Source: Nocardioides sp. QY071 (GTDB lineage Bacteria; Actinomycetota; Actinomycetes; Propionibacteriales; Nocardioidaceae). From it: a stretch of 64,000 bases of DNA. The notes beneath the pieces were generated by a model. The model was not told the DNA's origin. It worked only from the letters and a program-made list of their open reading frames with translations, and did not search any database. Of this stretch, positions 52,238 through 60,837 are shown piece after piece. The position numbers were made by a program, and so were the translations under genes. Position 1 is the first letter of the stretch; the number at the start of each line of letters is the position of its first letter. The stretch spans positions 3,658,001 to 3,722,000 of the forward strand of contig NZ_CP124681.1 of NCBI RefSeq assembly GCF_029961765.1, in the 5' to 3' direction.

Positions 52238-53605
52238 ATGACCAGCACCTCACCGGACGCCCCCGACGTCCTCGACGGGCTCATCGACCTCGAGCGCGGC
52301 GAGATCGACCGCCGTATCTTCAGTGACGAGCAGATCTTCGAGCTCGAGATGAAGCACATCTTCGGACGCGCCTGGCTGTTCTTGTGCCACGAGTCACAGA
52401 TCCCGAAGAAGGGCGACTTCTTCGAAGCCCCCATGGGACGCGACAACGTCCTCGTCGTCCGCCAGCGCGACGGGGGCATCAAGGCGCTGCTCAACACCTG
52501 CACCCACCGCGGCAACGCGGTCTGCCGGGCCGAGGAGGGCAATGTCAAGAACTTCATGTGCACCTACCACGGGTGGACCTTCGGTCTCGACGGCGAGCTG
52601 GTCGGCGTGCCCGGCATGTCGAGCTTCTACAGGGACGAGCTCGACAAGGCGCAGCACCCGCTGCGCCAGCCGGCCCAGCTCGCGTCGTACCGCGGGTTCG
52701 TGTTCGCCACCTTCGACCCCGACGCACCCCCGCTGGAGGACTTTCTCGGCCGCACCGGACGGCTCAGCCTCGACCTGATCGCCGAGCGCGGTGACATGGA
52801 GGTCGTGCCCGGGATCCAGAAGTTCGTGCTGAACTGCAACTGGAAGTTCACCGTCGACAACGTCTTCGACTTCTACCACCCGCAGATCACCCACATGTCG
52901 GCGATCGCCGTCGGCGCCATCCCGGTGTCGACCGACGCCATCGACGACGGCGGCGCGAAGAACGAAGAGGGCGCGGACCTCTCGGTGCCGCAGCTGCCGA
53001 CCGACGCCGAGAACGTCGTGATGATCGCGCAGTACGGCCACGCCATCTCCGGACCGAGCCAGCACGCGGTCGAGAAGACCGCGGGCGAGGCCTACCGCGA
53101 CGTCTTCGCCTGGCGCCACACCCCCGAGGCCGAGGTGGCGTTCGGCCCCGAGGGCAACGCCGTCGGCGGCCACCCCCACATCTTCCCGACCAGCTGGATC
53201 ACCGTGGACTGCCAACTCAGCCTGCGCATCCCGCGCAGCCCGGGGGTCACCGAGGTGTGGTGGTTCAGCTTCCGCGACAAGAAGGCCGGACCCGCGGAGA
53301 GGGCCGCCCAGTTGGCCCGGCAGATCCACTCCTTCGGCCCCGCCGGCCTGCTCGAGCAGGAGGACGGCGAGAACTGGTCCCAGAGCACGCTGCAGACCCG
53401 CGGCGGCCAGGCGCGCCGGGTGCCCCAGGCGCTCAAGATGGGCCTGGGCCACGGCAAAGTCCGCGCCTGCGACGGACTCCACATCATCGAGTCGCCGGTC
53501 AACGAATACGCCCAGTTGTGGACCTACCACGCCTGGCGCGAGTGGCTGACCGGCTCGAGCTGGGACGAGTTGCGCGAGCGCACCACTCCTGGCGACCTCC
53601 TCTGA
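52238..53605 (+). CDS. Ring-hydroxylating dioxygenase large (alpha) subunit, 455 residues
   Basis: Rieske non-haem iron oxygenase alpha subunit. The [2Fe-2S] ligands are Cys88, His90, Cys108 and His111 (CTH...CTYH), and the catalytic iron ligands His214 and His219 in DNVFDFYHPQITH, with Asp211 as the bridge between centres. Length is typical of the toluene/biphenyl/PAH dioxygenases. It adds O2 to an arene to give a cis-dihydrodiol, together with the beta subunit, ferredoxin and reductase genes that follow. ATG at 52238 behind GGGAG. Substrate unknown; the RAEEGNVKNFMCTYHGW block resembles PAH and cumate-type oxygenases. Confidence 0.94.
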   Translation: MTSTSPDAPDVLDGLIDLERGEIDRRIFSDEQIFELEMKHIFGRAWLFLCHESQIPKKGDFFEAPMGRDNVLVVRQRDGGIKALLNTCTHRGNAVCRAEEGNVKNFMCTYHGWTFGLDGELVGVPGMSSFYRDELDKAQHPLRQPAQLASYRGFVFATFDPDAPPLEDFLGRTGRLSLDLIAERGDMEVVPGIQKFVLNCNWKFTVDNVFDFYHPQITHMSAIAVGAIPVSTDAIDDGGAKNEEGADLSVPQLPTDAENVVMIAQYGHAISGPSQHAVEKTAGEAYRDVFAWRHTPEAEVAFGPEGNAVGGHPHIFPTSWITVDCQLSLRIPRSPGVTEVWWFSFRDKKAGPAERAAQLARQIHSFGPAGLLEQEDGENWSQSTLQTRGGQARRVPQALKMGLGHGKVRACDGLHIIESPVNEYAQLWTYHAWREWLTGSSWDELRERTTPGDLL

Positions 53606-53630
53606 CCAACCCGGCCGCGAAGGACACACC

Positions 53631-54176
53631 ATGACCATCGAGCTCGAACGGGGCGCCGACCAGACGCTCCTCACCCAGATGCTGCTCCAGCACCAGGTCG
53701 AGCGGTTCTACTACGACGAGGCTGCGCTGCTGGACGCGCACCGCTACGACGAGTGGATCACGCTCTTCACCGAGGACACCCACTACTTCATGCCGTTGCG
53801 CAGGACCATGCCGCGCCGTCAGCTCCACAAGGAGTTCACCCAGCCCGGCGAGATGGCGTTCTTCGACGACGACCACCTGATGCTGAGCCTGCGCGTCCAG
53901 AAGCTCTCCACCGGCACGGCCTGGGCCGAGGACCCGCCGTCACGCACCCGGCACCTGGTCACCAACGTGCGGATCCTCTCCGACGACGGCGCGGAGCTGG
54001 TGAGCGAGAGCCACTTCCTGCTGCACCGCACCCGGCTGCGCGACGACCTCGACCAGTGGGTCGGGCGGCGCGAGGACACCCTGCGCCGCGACGCCGACGG
54101 GTTCAAGATCGCGCGCCGGCACGTCTTCCTCGACCAGACCGTGCTGCATTCCCAGAACCTCAGCAACTTCTTCTGA
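53631..54176 (+). CDS. Ring-hydroxylating dioxygenase small (beta) subunit, 181 residues
   Basis: NTF2-fold beta subunit: VERFYYDEAALLDAHRYDEWITLFTEDTHYFMPLRR at the start and FKIARRHVFLDQTVLHSQNLSNFF at the end, both family hallmarks. It has a structural role in the alpha3-beta3 oxygenase. ATG at 53631, 25 bases after the alpha gene. Confidence 0.93.
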   Translation: MTIELERGADQTLLTQMLLQHQVERFYYDEAALLDAHRYDEWITLFTEDTHYFMPLRRTMPRRQLHKEFTQPGEMAFFDDDHLMLSLRVQKLSTGTAWAEDPPSRTRHLVTNVRILSDDGAELVSESHFLLHRTRLRDDLDQWVGRREDTLRRDADGFKIARRHVFLDQTVLHSQNLSNFF

Positions 54177-54199
54177 GCACACCCGAGAGAGACGAGAAC

Positions 54200-54508
54200 T
54201 TGTCCTGGATACGAGCCTGCTCCGTCGACGACATCGAGGACGACGAGGGCTTCAGGATCGACGTCGTGCCGCCGATCGCGGTCTTCCGCGTCGACGACGA
54301 CTACGTCGCCGTCGCGGACACCTGCACGCACGACGACTCCTCCCTGGCCGACGGCTACGTCGACGGGGGCCAGGTGGAGTGCGCCTGGCACTTCGCCCGG
54401 TTCTGCCTGCGCACCGGCGCCGTCCTCAGCCCGCCCGCGACCACACCGCTGGCCAGCTACGAGGTCCGCCTCGACGGGGACGACGTGATGGTTCATGTCC
54501 CCCGGTGA
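54200..54508 (+). CDS. Rieske-type ferredoxin of the dioxygenase, 102 residues
   Basis: Rieske [2Fe-2S] ligands Cys42, His44, Cys61 and His64 (CTH...CAWH), with FRVDDDYVAVADTCTHDDSSLADG typical of BphA3/CmtAd-type ferredoxins. It carries electrons from the reductase to the oxygenase. The TTG at 54200 gives MSWIRACSVDDI, the usual beginning; a GA-rich ribosome site precedes it. The reductase gene overlaps its end by 14 bases. Confidence 0.92.
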   Translation: MSWIRACSVDDIEDDEGFRIDVVPPIAVFRVDDDYVAVADTCTHDDSSLADGYVDGGQVECAWHFARFCLRTGAVLSPPATTPLASYEVRLDGDDVMVHVPR

Positions 54509-55772
54509 GCTCGCGGAGCCCGCCGGCCCGGTCACGAGCGTCGCCGTGGTCGGGGCGAGCGCGGCGGGGGTCGCCGTGGCCCAGGCCCTGCGGGCGCACG
54601 GCTTCGAAGGGACCGTCGCCCTGATCGACGCCGACCACCGGCTCCCCTACCAGCGACCGCCGCTCTCCAAGGCGGTCCTTGGGACCGACCCGGTCGAGCC
54701 GCCGCCGATCGCCCCGGCGCAGTCCTACGCGCAGCACCGCATCGACCTCCTCCTCGGCCAGGACGTCACGGCGGTCCTGCCCGGGGTCGGGGTCCGGCTC
54801 GCCGACGACAGGCACCTCGCCGGCGACCGCATCGTCCTGGCGACCGGCGTCCGCGCGCGCACCCTGGACCTTCCGGGGGCCGCGCTGCCCGGCGTGCAGA
54901 CCCTGCGCGACGCTGAGGACGCCGTCCGCCTGCGCGAGCGGCTCGCCCCCGGCCGGCCGCTGGTGGTCGTCGGCGCTAGCTTCATCGGACTCGAGATCGC
55001 GGCGATGGCCCGCCGGCACGGGATCGAGGTGACCGTGGTCGAACTCGCCGAGCATCCCCTCCAGCACGCCTTCGGGGCCGAGGTCGGCCGGCTGGTCGAG
55101 GGTCTGCACCTGCGGCGCGGGGTGCGCTTCCGCTTCGGCGTGTCGGTGCGCGAGCTGGGCGGCGACACCGCCGTTCGCGAGGTCGTGCTCACCGACGGCA
55201 CGGTGCTTGCGGCCTCCACGGTCGTGCTCGGCGTGGGCGTCGTGCCGCGCACCGAGCTGGCCCTCGGCGCCGGTCTCGAGGTCGACGGCCAGGGCATCGT
55301 CGTCGACGCGTTCGGCCGCACCAGCGACCCGCGCGTCTGGGCCTGCGGCGACGTGGCCAGCCAGCCCCATCCCGCCCTCGCCGGCCGCGGTCGCATCGAG
55401 CACTGGGAGGTTGCCGTCCAGCACGGTGCCGCCGTGGGCGCAAGCCTCGCGGGTCACCCCACGGCCTTCACCGGCACCCCATTCGCCTGGTCCGACCAGT
55501 ACGAGCATACCTTCCAGTACTTCGGCCGTCAGCTGCCCGGCGACGACCTCGTCGTCCGCCCCGGACCGGGTCCCGACACCTTCACCGCGTTGTGGCTGCG
55601 CGGGGGCACCCTGCGTGCCGTCCTCGGCTACGGCACCCCCCGGGAGGTGGGCGCGGCCCGCCGGCTCCTCGATGCCGGTCATCCGGTCCAGGCCCGCGAC
55701 CTGGCCGGCGACAGCGACCTGCGGGCCCTGGCCCGCGACCTCGACCGGCGCCGAACCGGCCAGGTCGCGTGA
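54495..55772 (+). CDS. Ferredoxin reductase of the dioxygenase (BphA4-like), 425 residues
   Basis: FAD/NAD oxidoreductase of the oxygenase-coupled type: FAD motif VAVVGASAAGVAVAQALR near 15, YQRPPLSKAVL near 55, NAD motif PLVVVGASFIGLEIAAMA near 155, and RVWACGDVA near 275, ending in the reductase C-domain (WSDQYEHTFQYFG). It passes electrons from NADH to the Rieske ferredoxin. ATG at 54495, overlapping the ferredoxin gene by 14 bases. Length is slightly above the usual 410. Confidence 0.93.
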   Translation: MSPGELAEPAGPVTSVAVVGASAAGVAVAQALRAHGFEGTVALIDADHRLPYQRPPLSKAVLGTDPVEPPPIAPAQSYAQHRIDLLLGQDVTAVLPGVGVRLADDRHLAGDRIVLATGVRARTLDLPGAALPGVQTLRDAEDAVRLRERLAPGRPLVVVGASFIGLEIAAMARRHGIEVTVVELAEHPLQHAFGAEVGRLVEGLHLRRGVRFRFGVSVRELGGDTAVREVVLTDGTVLAASTVVLGVGVVPRTELALGAGLEVDGQGIVVDAFGRTSDPRVWACGDVASQPHPALAGRGRIEHWEVAVQHGAAVGASLAGHPTAFTGTPFAWSDQYEHTFQYFGRQLPGDDLVVRPGPGPDTFTALWLRGGTLRAVLGYGTPREVGAARRLLDAGHPVQARDLAGDSDLRALARDLDRRRTGQVA

Positions 55773-55813
55773 GCGCCCTCCCCTTCCCCACCCCGAACGA
55801 GAGTGAGCACGCA

Positions 55814-56662
55814 GTGCCCCAGCAACTGACCTTCGAGGCCACCGATCGCCTGATCCGCACCCCGGACTACCGGATCCAGATCAACGAGGCCGGCACCGGC
55901 CATCCGATCATCATGATCCACGGCACCGGCCCCGGCGCCACGGGCTGGTCGAACTTCGCGCCGACGATGACCGGACTCTCCGACCGCTACCGCTGCATCG
56001 CGGTCACCATGCCCGGCTGGGGCGCCTCGTCGCCCCAGGACCTCGCGACGGGACGGGATCAGGGCGCGGCGATCGTGCAGCTCATGGACGCCCTTGGCAT
56101 CGAGCGCGCCGCCTTCGTCGGCAACTCCATGGGCGGCGGCGTCGGCATGATCATGGCGACGAAGCACCCCGACCGGGTCTCGCACCTGATCACCATGGGC
56201 TCCGGTGTCTGGGGACCGGCGGTCGTCGGCCCGACCGGGATGTCGGAGGGCATGCAGGCACTGTTCGACGCCTACGAGGACCCGACCCCCGCCCGCTTCA
56301 AGCGGCTGGTGAGCGTGATGTGCTTCGACCCGTCGTTCGCGACTGACGAGCTGGCCGCCGAGCGCGCGGCCGCCGCGGCCGCGAACCCGGCGCACCTGCG
56401 CAACTGGCTGGACCTGATGCGCGCGGGTCGCGGAGCGGACGGCTTCGCCGAGGCCGGCCGGCTGCTGCCCGCGACCCGCGTCCCGACACTGCTGGTCCAC
56501 GGGCGCGACGACCGCACCGTCCACTTCGAGCTGAGCCTGCGCACCCTCGCCCTGGTGCCGCGGGCCCGGCTGGTGCTGCTCAACCAGTGCGGCCACTGGG
56601 CACAGCTCGAGCACGCCGAGACGTTCAACCACCTGGTCCACGACTTCGTCTCCCAGAACTGA
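55814..56662 (+). CDS. Meta-cleavage-product C-C hydrolase (BphD/HsaD type), 282 residues
   Basis: Alpha/beta hydrolase with HGTGPGATGWSNF near 36, nucleophile Ser105 in FVGNSMGGGVGM, Asp232 or Asp233 in VHGRDDRTVHFE, and His261 in NQCGHWAQLEHAETFNHLVHDF. The last two blocks match BphD closely. It hydrolyses the extradiol product to a 2-hydroxypenta-2,4-dienoate and an acid. GTG at 55814 fits the normal BphD N-terminus; GTG at 55769, overlapping the reductase stop, is the alternative. Acts after the enzyme at 51296. Confidence 0.93.
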   Translation: MPQQLTFEATDRLIRTPDYRIQINEAGTGHPIIMIHGTGPGATGWSNFAPTMTGLSDRYRCIAVTMPGWGASSPQDLATGRDQGAAIVQLMDALGIERAAFVGNSMGGGVGMIMATKHPDRVSHLITMGSGVWGPAVVGPTGMSEGMQALFDAYEDPTPARFKRLVSVMCFDPSFATDELAAERAAAAAANPAHLRNWLDLMRAGRGADGFAEAGRLLPATRVPTLLVHGRDDRTVHFELSLRTLALVPRARLVLLNQCGHWAQLEHAETFNHLVHDFVSQN

Positions 56663-56678
56663 CGACGAGACGCACCCG

Positions 56679-57500
56679 ATGCAGACCTCCGCAGCCAGTC
56701 TCACTCCCGCTCCCGCGATCGCCGGCTCCTCGGTGCTCGTCACCGGCGGCGCCTCCGGCCTCGGACGCGCCCTGGTCGACAGGTTCGTCGAGGAGGGCGC
56801 CGGCGTCACCGTGCTGGACCGCTCGGAGGAGGGCCTGGCCGAGCTCACCCGACGCCACGGTGAACGCGTCGCCGTGGTCACCGGTGACGTCACCAGCGCC
56901 GCCGCGAACGAACAGGCCGTCAGCACCGCGGTCGAACGCTTCGGCCGGCTCGACACCTTCGTCGCCAACGCCGGCCTCTGGGACTTCGGCCGCCCCTTGG
57001 CCGACCTCACCCTGGACCAGGTCGACGCGGGCTTCGACGAACTCTTCGCCGTCAACGTGAAGGCGTCCCTGCTCGGCGTCCGCGCAGGCCTCGACGAGCT
57101 GCGTCGTACCCAGGGCTCAGTCTTGCTGACCCTCTCCAACGCCGCCTTCTACCCGATGGGCGGCGGCCCTCTCTACACGGCGTCGAAGCACGCCGGCGTC
57201 GGCCTGGTCCGACAGCTCGCCTTCGAGCTCGCGCCGCAGGTGCGCGTCAACGGCATCGCTCCCGGTGGCATGGCCACCAGCCTGAGCGGTCCCCATGCGC
57301 TCGGACTGGCCAACCAGACCATCGGCGCCATGCCCATTGCCGAATACCTCGCCGAACACTCCGCTCTCCAGATCTCACCCGAACCCACGGACTACACGGC
57401 GGGCTACCTCATGCTCGCATCGCGCCGGCATGCGCGAATCACGACCGGGACCGTGCTCGACATCAGTTCTGTCGGAACTCCCCAACGGCCCGGAGGATGA
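56679..57500 (+). CDS. cis-Dihydrodiol dehydrogenase (BphB-like SDR), 273 residues
   Basis: SDR with TGGASGLGRALVDRF near 23, the BphB-specific FVANAGLWDF near 98, SNAAFYPMGGGPLYTASKHAGVGLVRQLAFELAP (Ser, Tyr-x3-Lys) near 148, and RVNGIAPGGMATSLSGP near 190. These match cis-2,3-dihydrobiphenyl-2,3-diol dehydrogenases, which oxidise the dihydrodiol to a catechol with NAD. ATG at 56679, 16 bases after the hydrolase. Last gene of the ring-hydroxylation operon. Confidence 0.93.
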   Translation: MQTSAASLTPAPAIAGSSVLVTGGASGLGRALVDRFVEEGAGVTVLDRSEEGLAELTRRHGERVAVVTGDVTSAAANEQAVSTAVERFGRLDTFVANAGLWDFGRPLADLTLDQVDAGFDELFAVNVKASLLGVRAGLDELRRTQGSVLLTLSNAAFYPMGGGPLYTASKHAGVGLVRQLAFELAPQVRVNGIAPGGMATSLSGPHALGLANQTIGAMPIAEYLAEHSALQISPEPTDYTAGYLMLASRRHARITTGTVLDISSVGTPQRPGG

Positions 57501-57945
57501 CCAGAGCGCCTTCGCGGTATCGGTTCAGACGTTCGACGACAAGTGACTGGCGATCTACGACCAGCCGCTGCTGGAGGAGGACCTCTAGGAGCTTCCCGAA
57601 GACGTGATCCGGTCTACCGCGACTCTACGCATCACTCATGTTCCGTGCTCCGTCGACAATCCGGACGAAGATCGTGGAGGCCTGCGAGGCCGCGCGGTGG
57701 GCGCAAGAGCGACCGAGCGTCGAACGCGGCAAGCGCGGCCGATCGGCTCTTCGCCCTCGGCGGCCATCCGGCTGATTGATACGCGGCCGTCGGCCGCGTG
57801 CTCGAACCCGTCGCGCCGTCCATCCTCGACACAGTGTTGACTATAACCGACGTTGCGGGCATTCTCGGTCTTGCGGCGACCTCGACACCTGTCGCCGCCT
57901 GACTGCAGCGAAGGGCTGCGTCGAGCTCGTATCGAAGGAGACGAA
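57501..57945 (+). other. 445-base gap without an intact gene; possible decayed coding sequence
   Basis: No frame here keeps the usual third-position GC pattern. In the frame of base 57295, about 57484-57640 reads GPEDDQSAFAVSVQTFDDK-stop-LAIYDQPLLEEDL-stop-ELPEDVIRS, protein-like but with two stops, so it may be the remnant of a gene. A small hairpin (ACGCGGCC at 57781-57788, GGCCGCGT at 57792-57799) follows, then a weak promoter-like pair. Nothing else is recognised. Confidence 0.35.
57837..57865 (+). promoter_or_regulatory. Possible promoter of the SnoaL-DUF3237 operon
   Basis: TTGACT (57837-57842) and CATTCT (57860-57865) are 17 bases apart, about 80 bases ahead of the ATG at 57946. The -35 is good, the -10 poor. 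Confidence 0.3.
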
Positions 57946-58425
57946 ATGAGCACAAGAGCGGAGAACCGCAAAGTTGTAGACGGGTTCTGGGGCGATCTCG
58001 ACGCCGGACCGCCGACGGGAGCGAAGCTCGAGGACTGGAAGGACTGGTTCGCGGTGGATGCGGTGTGGGAGATGCCGTTCGCGCCCGAGCCGCTCGCGAA
58101 GTCGGTGCCCGGCCGCGCGCTGATCGGCCACTTCGTCGACTGGTTCTTCGAGTCGGTGCCCGACCTGGTCATCGACTCGCTGGTGGTCCACGACACGACC
58201 GATCCCGAGCTCTTCGTCCTCGAGCTCCAGGGCCGGGCGACCGTGAAGCAGAACGGCAACATCTACGCGAACACCTACTGCACCCACATGCGGGTCCGCG
58301 ACGGCAAGGTCGTCTTGATGCGCGAGTACTTCGACCCGAGCGTCGTCGAACAGGCCTTCGGAGGAGACCTCATCGCCGAGGGCATGTCGAAGGTCATGGC
58401 CGCTGCTGGCCTGGCGGTGGCCTGA
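57946..58425 (+). CDS. SnoaL-like/NTF2-fold protein, 159 residues
   Basis: NTF2-superfamily fold: WKDWFAVDAVWEMPFAPEPLAKSVPGRALIGHFVDWFFESVPDLVIDSL and the closing THMRVRDGKVVLMREYFDPSVVEQAFGGDL, typical of SnoaL/ketosteroid-isomerase-like proteins. Presumed isomerase or hydratase-like protein; catalytic residues cannot be named safely. ATG at 57946 behind AAGGAG. The next gene starts within its stop (TGATG), so the two are co-translated. Confidence 0.88.
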   Translation: MSTRAENRKVVDGFWGDLDAGPPTGAKLEDWKDWFAVDAVWEMPFAPEPLAKSVPGRALIGHFVDWFFESVPDLVIDSLVVHDTTDPELFVLELQGRATVKQNGNIYANTYCTHMRVRDGKVVLMREYFDPSVVEQAFGGDLIAEGMSKVMAAAGLAVA

Positions 58426-58883
58426 TGGACCTCGTCCCGGAGTTCTCCTACACGGCTGAGCTGGCTGCGCCGCAGATCGTCGGGCCGGGTCCCTACGGCC
58501 TACGGCAGGTTCTCCCGGTGACGGGTGGGGCGGTGACCGGCGACCGGCTCAGTGGTCACGCCGCGATCGGCGGCGGTGACTGGCTCCTGGCCGGCGACGA
58601 CGGGTTCGGCCGATTGGACGTGCGCGCCCAGTTCGTCACCGATGACGACGCCGTCATCTACATGAGCTACCAGGGCCTGGTCGAGGCCACCGAGGCGGCC
58701 CAGGCCGCACTCGCCGGGGGCGAGTCGGGCACTGACTTCGGCGACCACTACTTCGTCACGACCCCACGGCTCGAGTCCGGCGACCCCAGGTACGCCTGGG
58801 TCAACCAGACCATCTTCGTGGGGCAGGGCCGCATCACTCCGGGTCCCGTGGTCGAGTTCCAGGTCTTCCGGGTCGCCGCGTAG
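58425..58883 (+). CDS. DUF3237-family protein, 152 residues
   Basis: DUF3237 barrel: FSYTAELAAPQIVGPGPYGLRQVLPVTGGAVTGDRLSG at the start, GGGDWLLAGDDGFGRLDVRAQFVTDDDAVIYMSYQG in the middle and YAWVNQTIFVGQGRI near the end. The family has no settled function and is frequent next to SnoaL-like proteins and acyl-CoA enzymes. ATG overlaps the SnoaL stop. The ligase gene follows after 117 bases on the same strand. Confidence 0.87.
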   Translation: MDLVPEFSYTAELAAPQIVGPGPYGLRQVLPVTGGAVTGDRLSGHAAIGGGDWLLAGDDGFGRLDVRAQFVTDDDAVIYMSYQGLVEATEAAQAALAGGESGTDFGDHYFVTTPRLESGDPRYAWVNQTIFVGQGRITPGPVVEFQVFRVAA

Positions 58884-59000
58884 CGCGCGTCGACGGCTGT
58901 GGACGGGTCGCACAGGGCACGCAACGTCGTGCCTGTGCGACCCGCGGATCCAGCGGCGCCTGACGATGTGCAGCTGTTCAGAACAAGAGAGGGAAACGCT

Positions 59001-60506
59001 GTGTCCTCCAACCTCGCCGACAACCTGGTGGCAACTGCTCGCTCGTTGGGCGATCGACCGGCCATCAGGCTCGATGCCAGCACGATCGACTACTCGGAGT
59101 TCCACCGCGCCGCGGCTGCGGTGGCGGGAGACCTGCAGGCACGGGGAATCCGGGCTGGTGACCGGGTCGGCATCGTCGTACCGAATGTCCCCGCCTTCCC
59201 GATCCTCTTCTACGGCGTGCTGATGGCGGGCGCCATCGCCGTCCCGATGAACCCCCTGCTGAAGGCGCGGGAGGTCAGGTACTACCTGGAGGACTCGGCC
59301 ATGTCCATCGTCTACGGGACGAAGCCCGTGGCAGAGGTGGTGTCCGAGGCGGCGCGCGATGCAGGGATTCCGGCGCTCCTGCTGGACGATCTGGGCCCGA
59401 GCATGGCGGACCTGCTCGGCCACCCCGTCGAGGAGCCCGTCGTGCGGGAGCCCGATGACACCGCAGTGCTGCTCTACACCTCCGGCACGACCGGTCATCC
59501 CAAGGGCGCGGAGCTGACGCATGCGAACATGTCGAGCAATGCGTCCACCACGGTCGACACGCTCATCGAGACCTCGCCCGACGACGTCATCCTGGGCTGC
59601 CTGCCGCTCTTCCACGTCTTCGGACTGACCTGCGGACTGAACGCGGCGGTGAGGTCGGGGGCCTTGCTCACGCTGATCCCGAGGTTCGACGCGGTACAGG
59701 CGTTGCATGTCCTCGAGCGGGACGCGGTCACCGTCCTGGAGGGCGTCCCCACGATGTATTCGGCGATCCTCGACGCGCCGCAGGCAGCCGACGCCGACCT
59801 GTCGAGGCTGCGTCGCTGCATCGTCGGAGGCGCACCGATGCCGGTCGAGGTGCTGCGGTCCTTCGAGGAGAGGTTCGGGTGTGAGGTGTTCGAAGGATAT
59901 GGGTTGTCGGAGACCGCTCCCATCGCGTGCTTCAACCAGCCGACCAGGCCGAGGAGGGCCGGAACGATCGGCGTCCCCGTGCGTGGTTGCGAGCTTCGCC
60001 TTGTCGACGACGACGGCAACGAGGTGCACGACCTCGACGTACCCGGCGAGATCGAAATCAAGGGCGAGAACGTCATGAAGGGCTACTGGGGCCGGCCGAC
60101 GGCGACCGCGGAAGCGGTGGTGGACGGGTGGTTCCGCACGGGCGACATCGCGACACGCGACCGCGACGGCTACTACAGCATCGTCGACCGCAAGAAGGAC
60201 GTCATCATCCGAGGCGGATACAACGTCTATCCGCGTGAGGTGGAAGAGGTGCTCTACGAGCACCCGGCGGTCGCCGAGGCGGCCGTCGTCGGGATCAGCG
60301 ACGACTATCTCGGCGAACAGGTCGGCGCGGCGGTGGCGCTCAAGCGCGGAGCACGAGCCGAGCCTGCCGAGCTTATCGAGTTCGTGCAGCAGCGCCTTGC
60401 GGACTACAAGTACCCCCGCCGGATCTGGCTCGTCCCGAGCCTTCCCAAGGGGCCGACCGGCAAGATCCTGCGCAGGAGCGTCGAGCCTCCTGTGCAGCGG
60501 ACCTGA
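59001..60506 (+). CDS. Long-chain/aryl acyl-CoA ligase (AMP-forming), 501 residues
   Basis: ANL-family ligase: [19 protein letters not shown] near 155, [13 protein letters not shown] near 195, [17 protein letters not shown] near 300, [40 protein letters not shown] near 380, and the catalytic Lys in [13 protein letters not shown]. Activates a carboxylic acid as its CoA ester. GTG at 59001 behind AGAGGGAAA; a GTG-less longer frame upstream is not supported. Its codon use is slightly less GC-biased than that of the bph-type cluster. Partner of the SnoaL and DUF3237 genes upstream. Confidence 0.92.
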   Translation: MSSNLADNLVATARSLGDRPAIRLDASTIDYSEFHRAAAAVAGDLQARGIRAGDRVGIVVPNVPAFPILFYGVLMAGAIAVPMNPLLKAREVRYYLEDSAMSIVYGTKPVAEVVSEAARDAGIPALLLDDLGPSMADLLGHPVEEPVVREPDDTAVLLYTSGTTGHPKGAELTHANMSSNASTTVDTLIETSPDDVILGCLPLFHVFGLTCGLNAAVRSGALLTLIPRFDAVQALHVLERDAVTVLEGVPTMYSAILDAPQAADADLSRLRRCIVGGAPMPVEVLRSFEERFGCEVFEGYGLSETAPIACFNQPTRPRRAGTIGVPVRGCELRLVDDDGNEVHDLDVPGEIEIKGENVMKGYWGRPTATAEAVVDGWFRTGDIATRDRDGYYSIVDRKKDVIIRGGYNVYPREVEEVLYEHPAVAEAAVVGISDDYLGEQVGAAVALKRGARAEPAELIEFVQQRLADYKYPRRIWLVPSLPKGPTGKILRRSVEPPVQRT

Positions 60507-60558
60507 TCGGACCACGGCAGCGACGACGCGGCCGCGCAGCACTCGAAGGAGCTCATCG

Positions 60559-60777
60559 ATGAGCGCTCACAGCCTGGGCATGTTCCTGCTCATGGAGGGA
60601 GCCATGGTCACCGGCCTACTCCTCGCCCGGGCAGGCTGCCTTCGCATCCTCCCACTCGACGCGATGCCCGGCGTTCTCAGGCGCCGCATCGAGCGCGGCA
60701 AACGAGTGACGCCGGTCGTGCTGGCGCTCGCCCTGCTGGCCCTCGCGATAGGCACCGTGCTGCTCGCCGGCGCCTGA
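60559..60777 (+). CDS. Small membrane protein, 72 residues
   Basis: Two predicted membrane helices (about 5-24, SLGMFLLMEGAMVTGLLLARAG, and about 50-70, TPVVLALALLALAIGTVLLAG) joined by a basic loop (GVLRRRIERGKR), which should face the cytoplasm. ATG at 60559 behind AAGGAG. It follows the ligase gene by 52 bases on the same strand. Function unknown. Confidence 0.7.
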   Translation: MSAHSLGMFLLMEGAMVTGLLLARAGCLRILPLDAMPGVLRRRIERGKRVTPVVLALALLALAIGTVLLAGA

Positions 60778-60837
60778 TCCGTCCTGCCCATGCTGAGACG
60801 AGCGCTGAGGTTCGACCGCACTCGTCGCTGGACCGGG

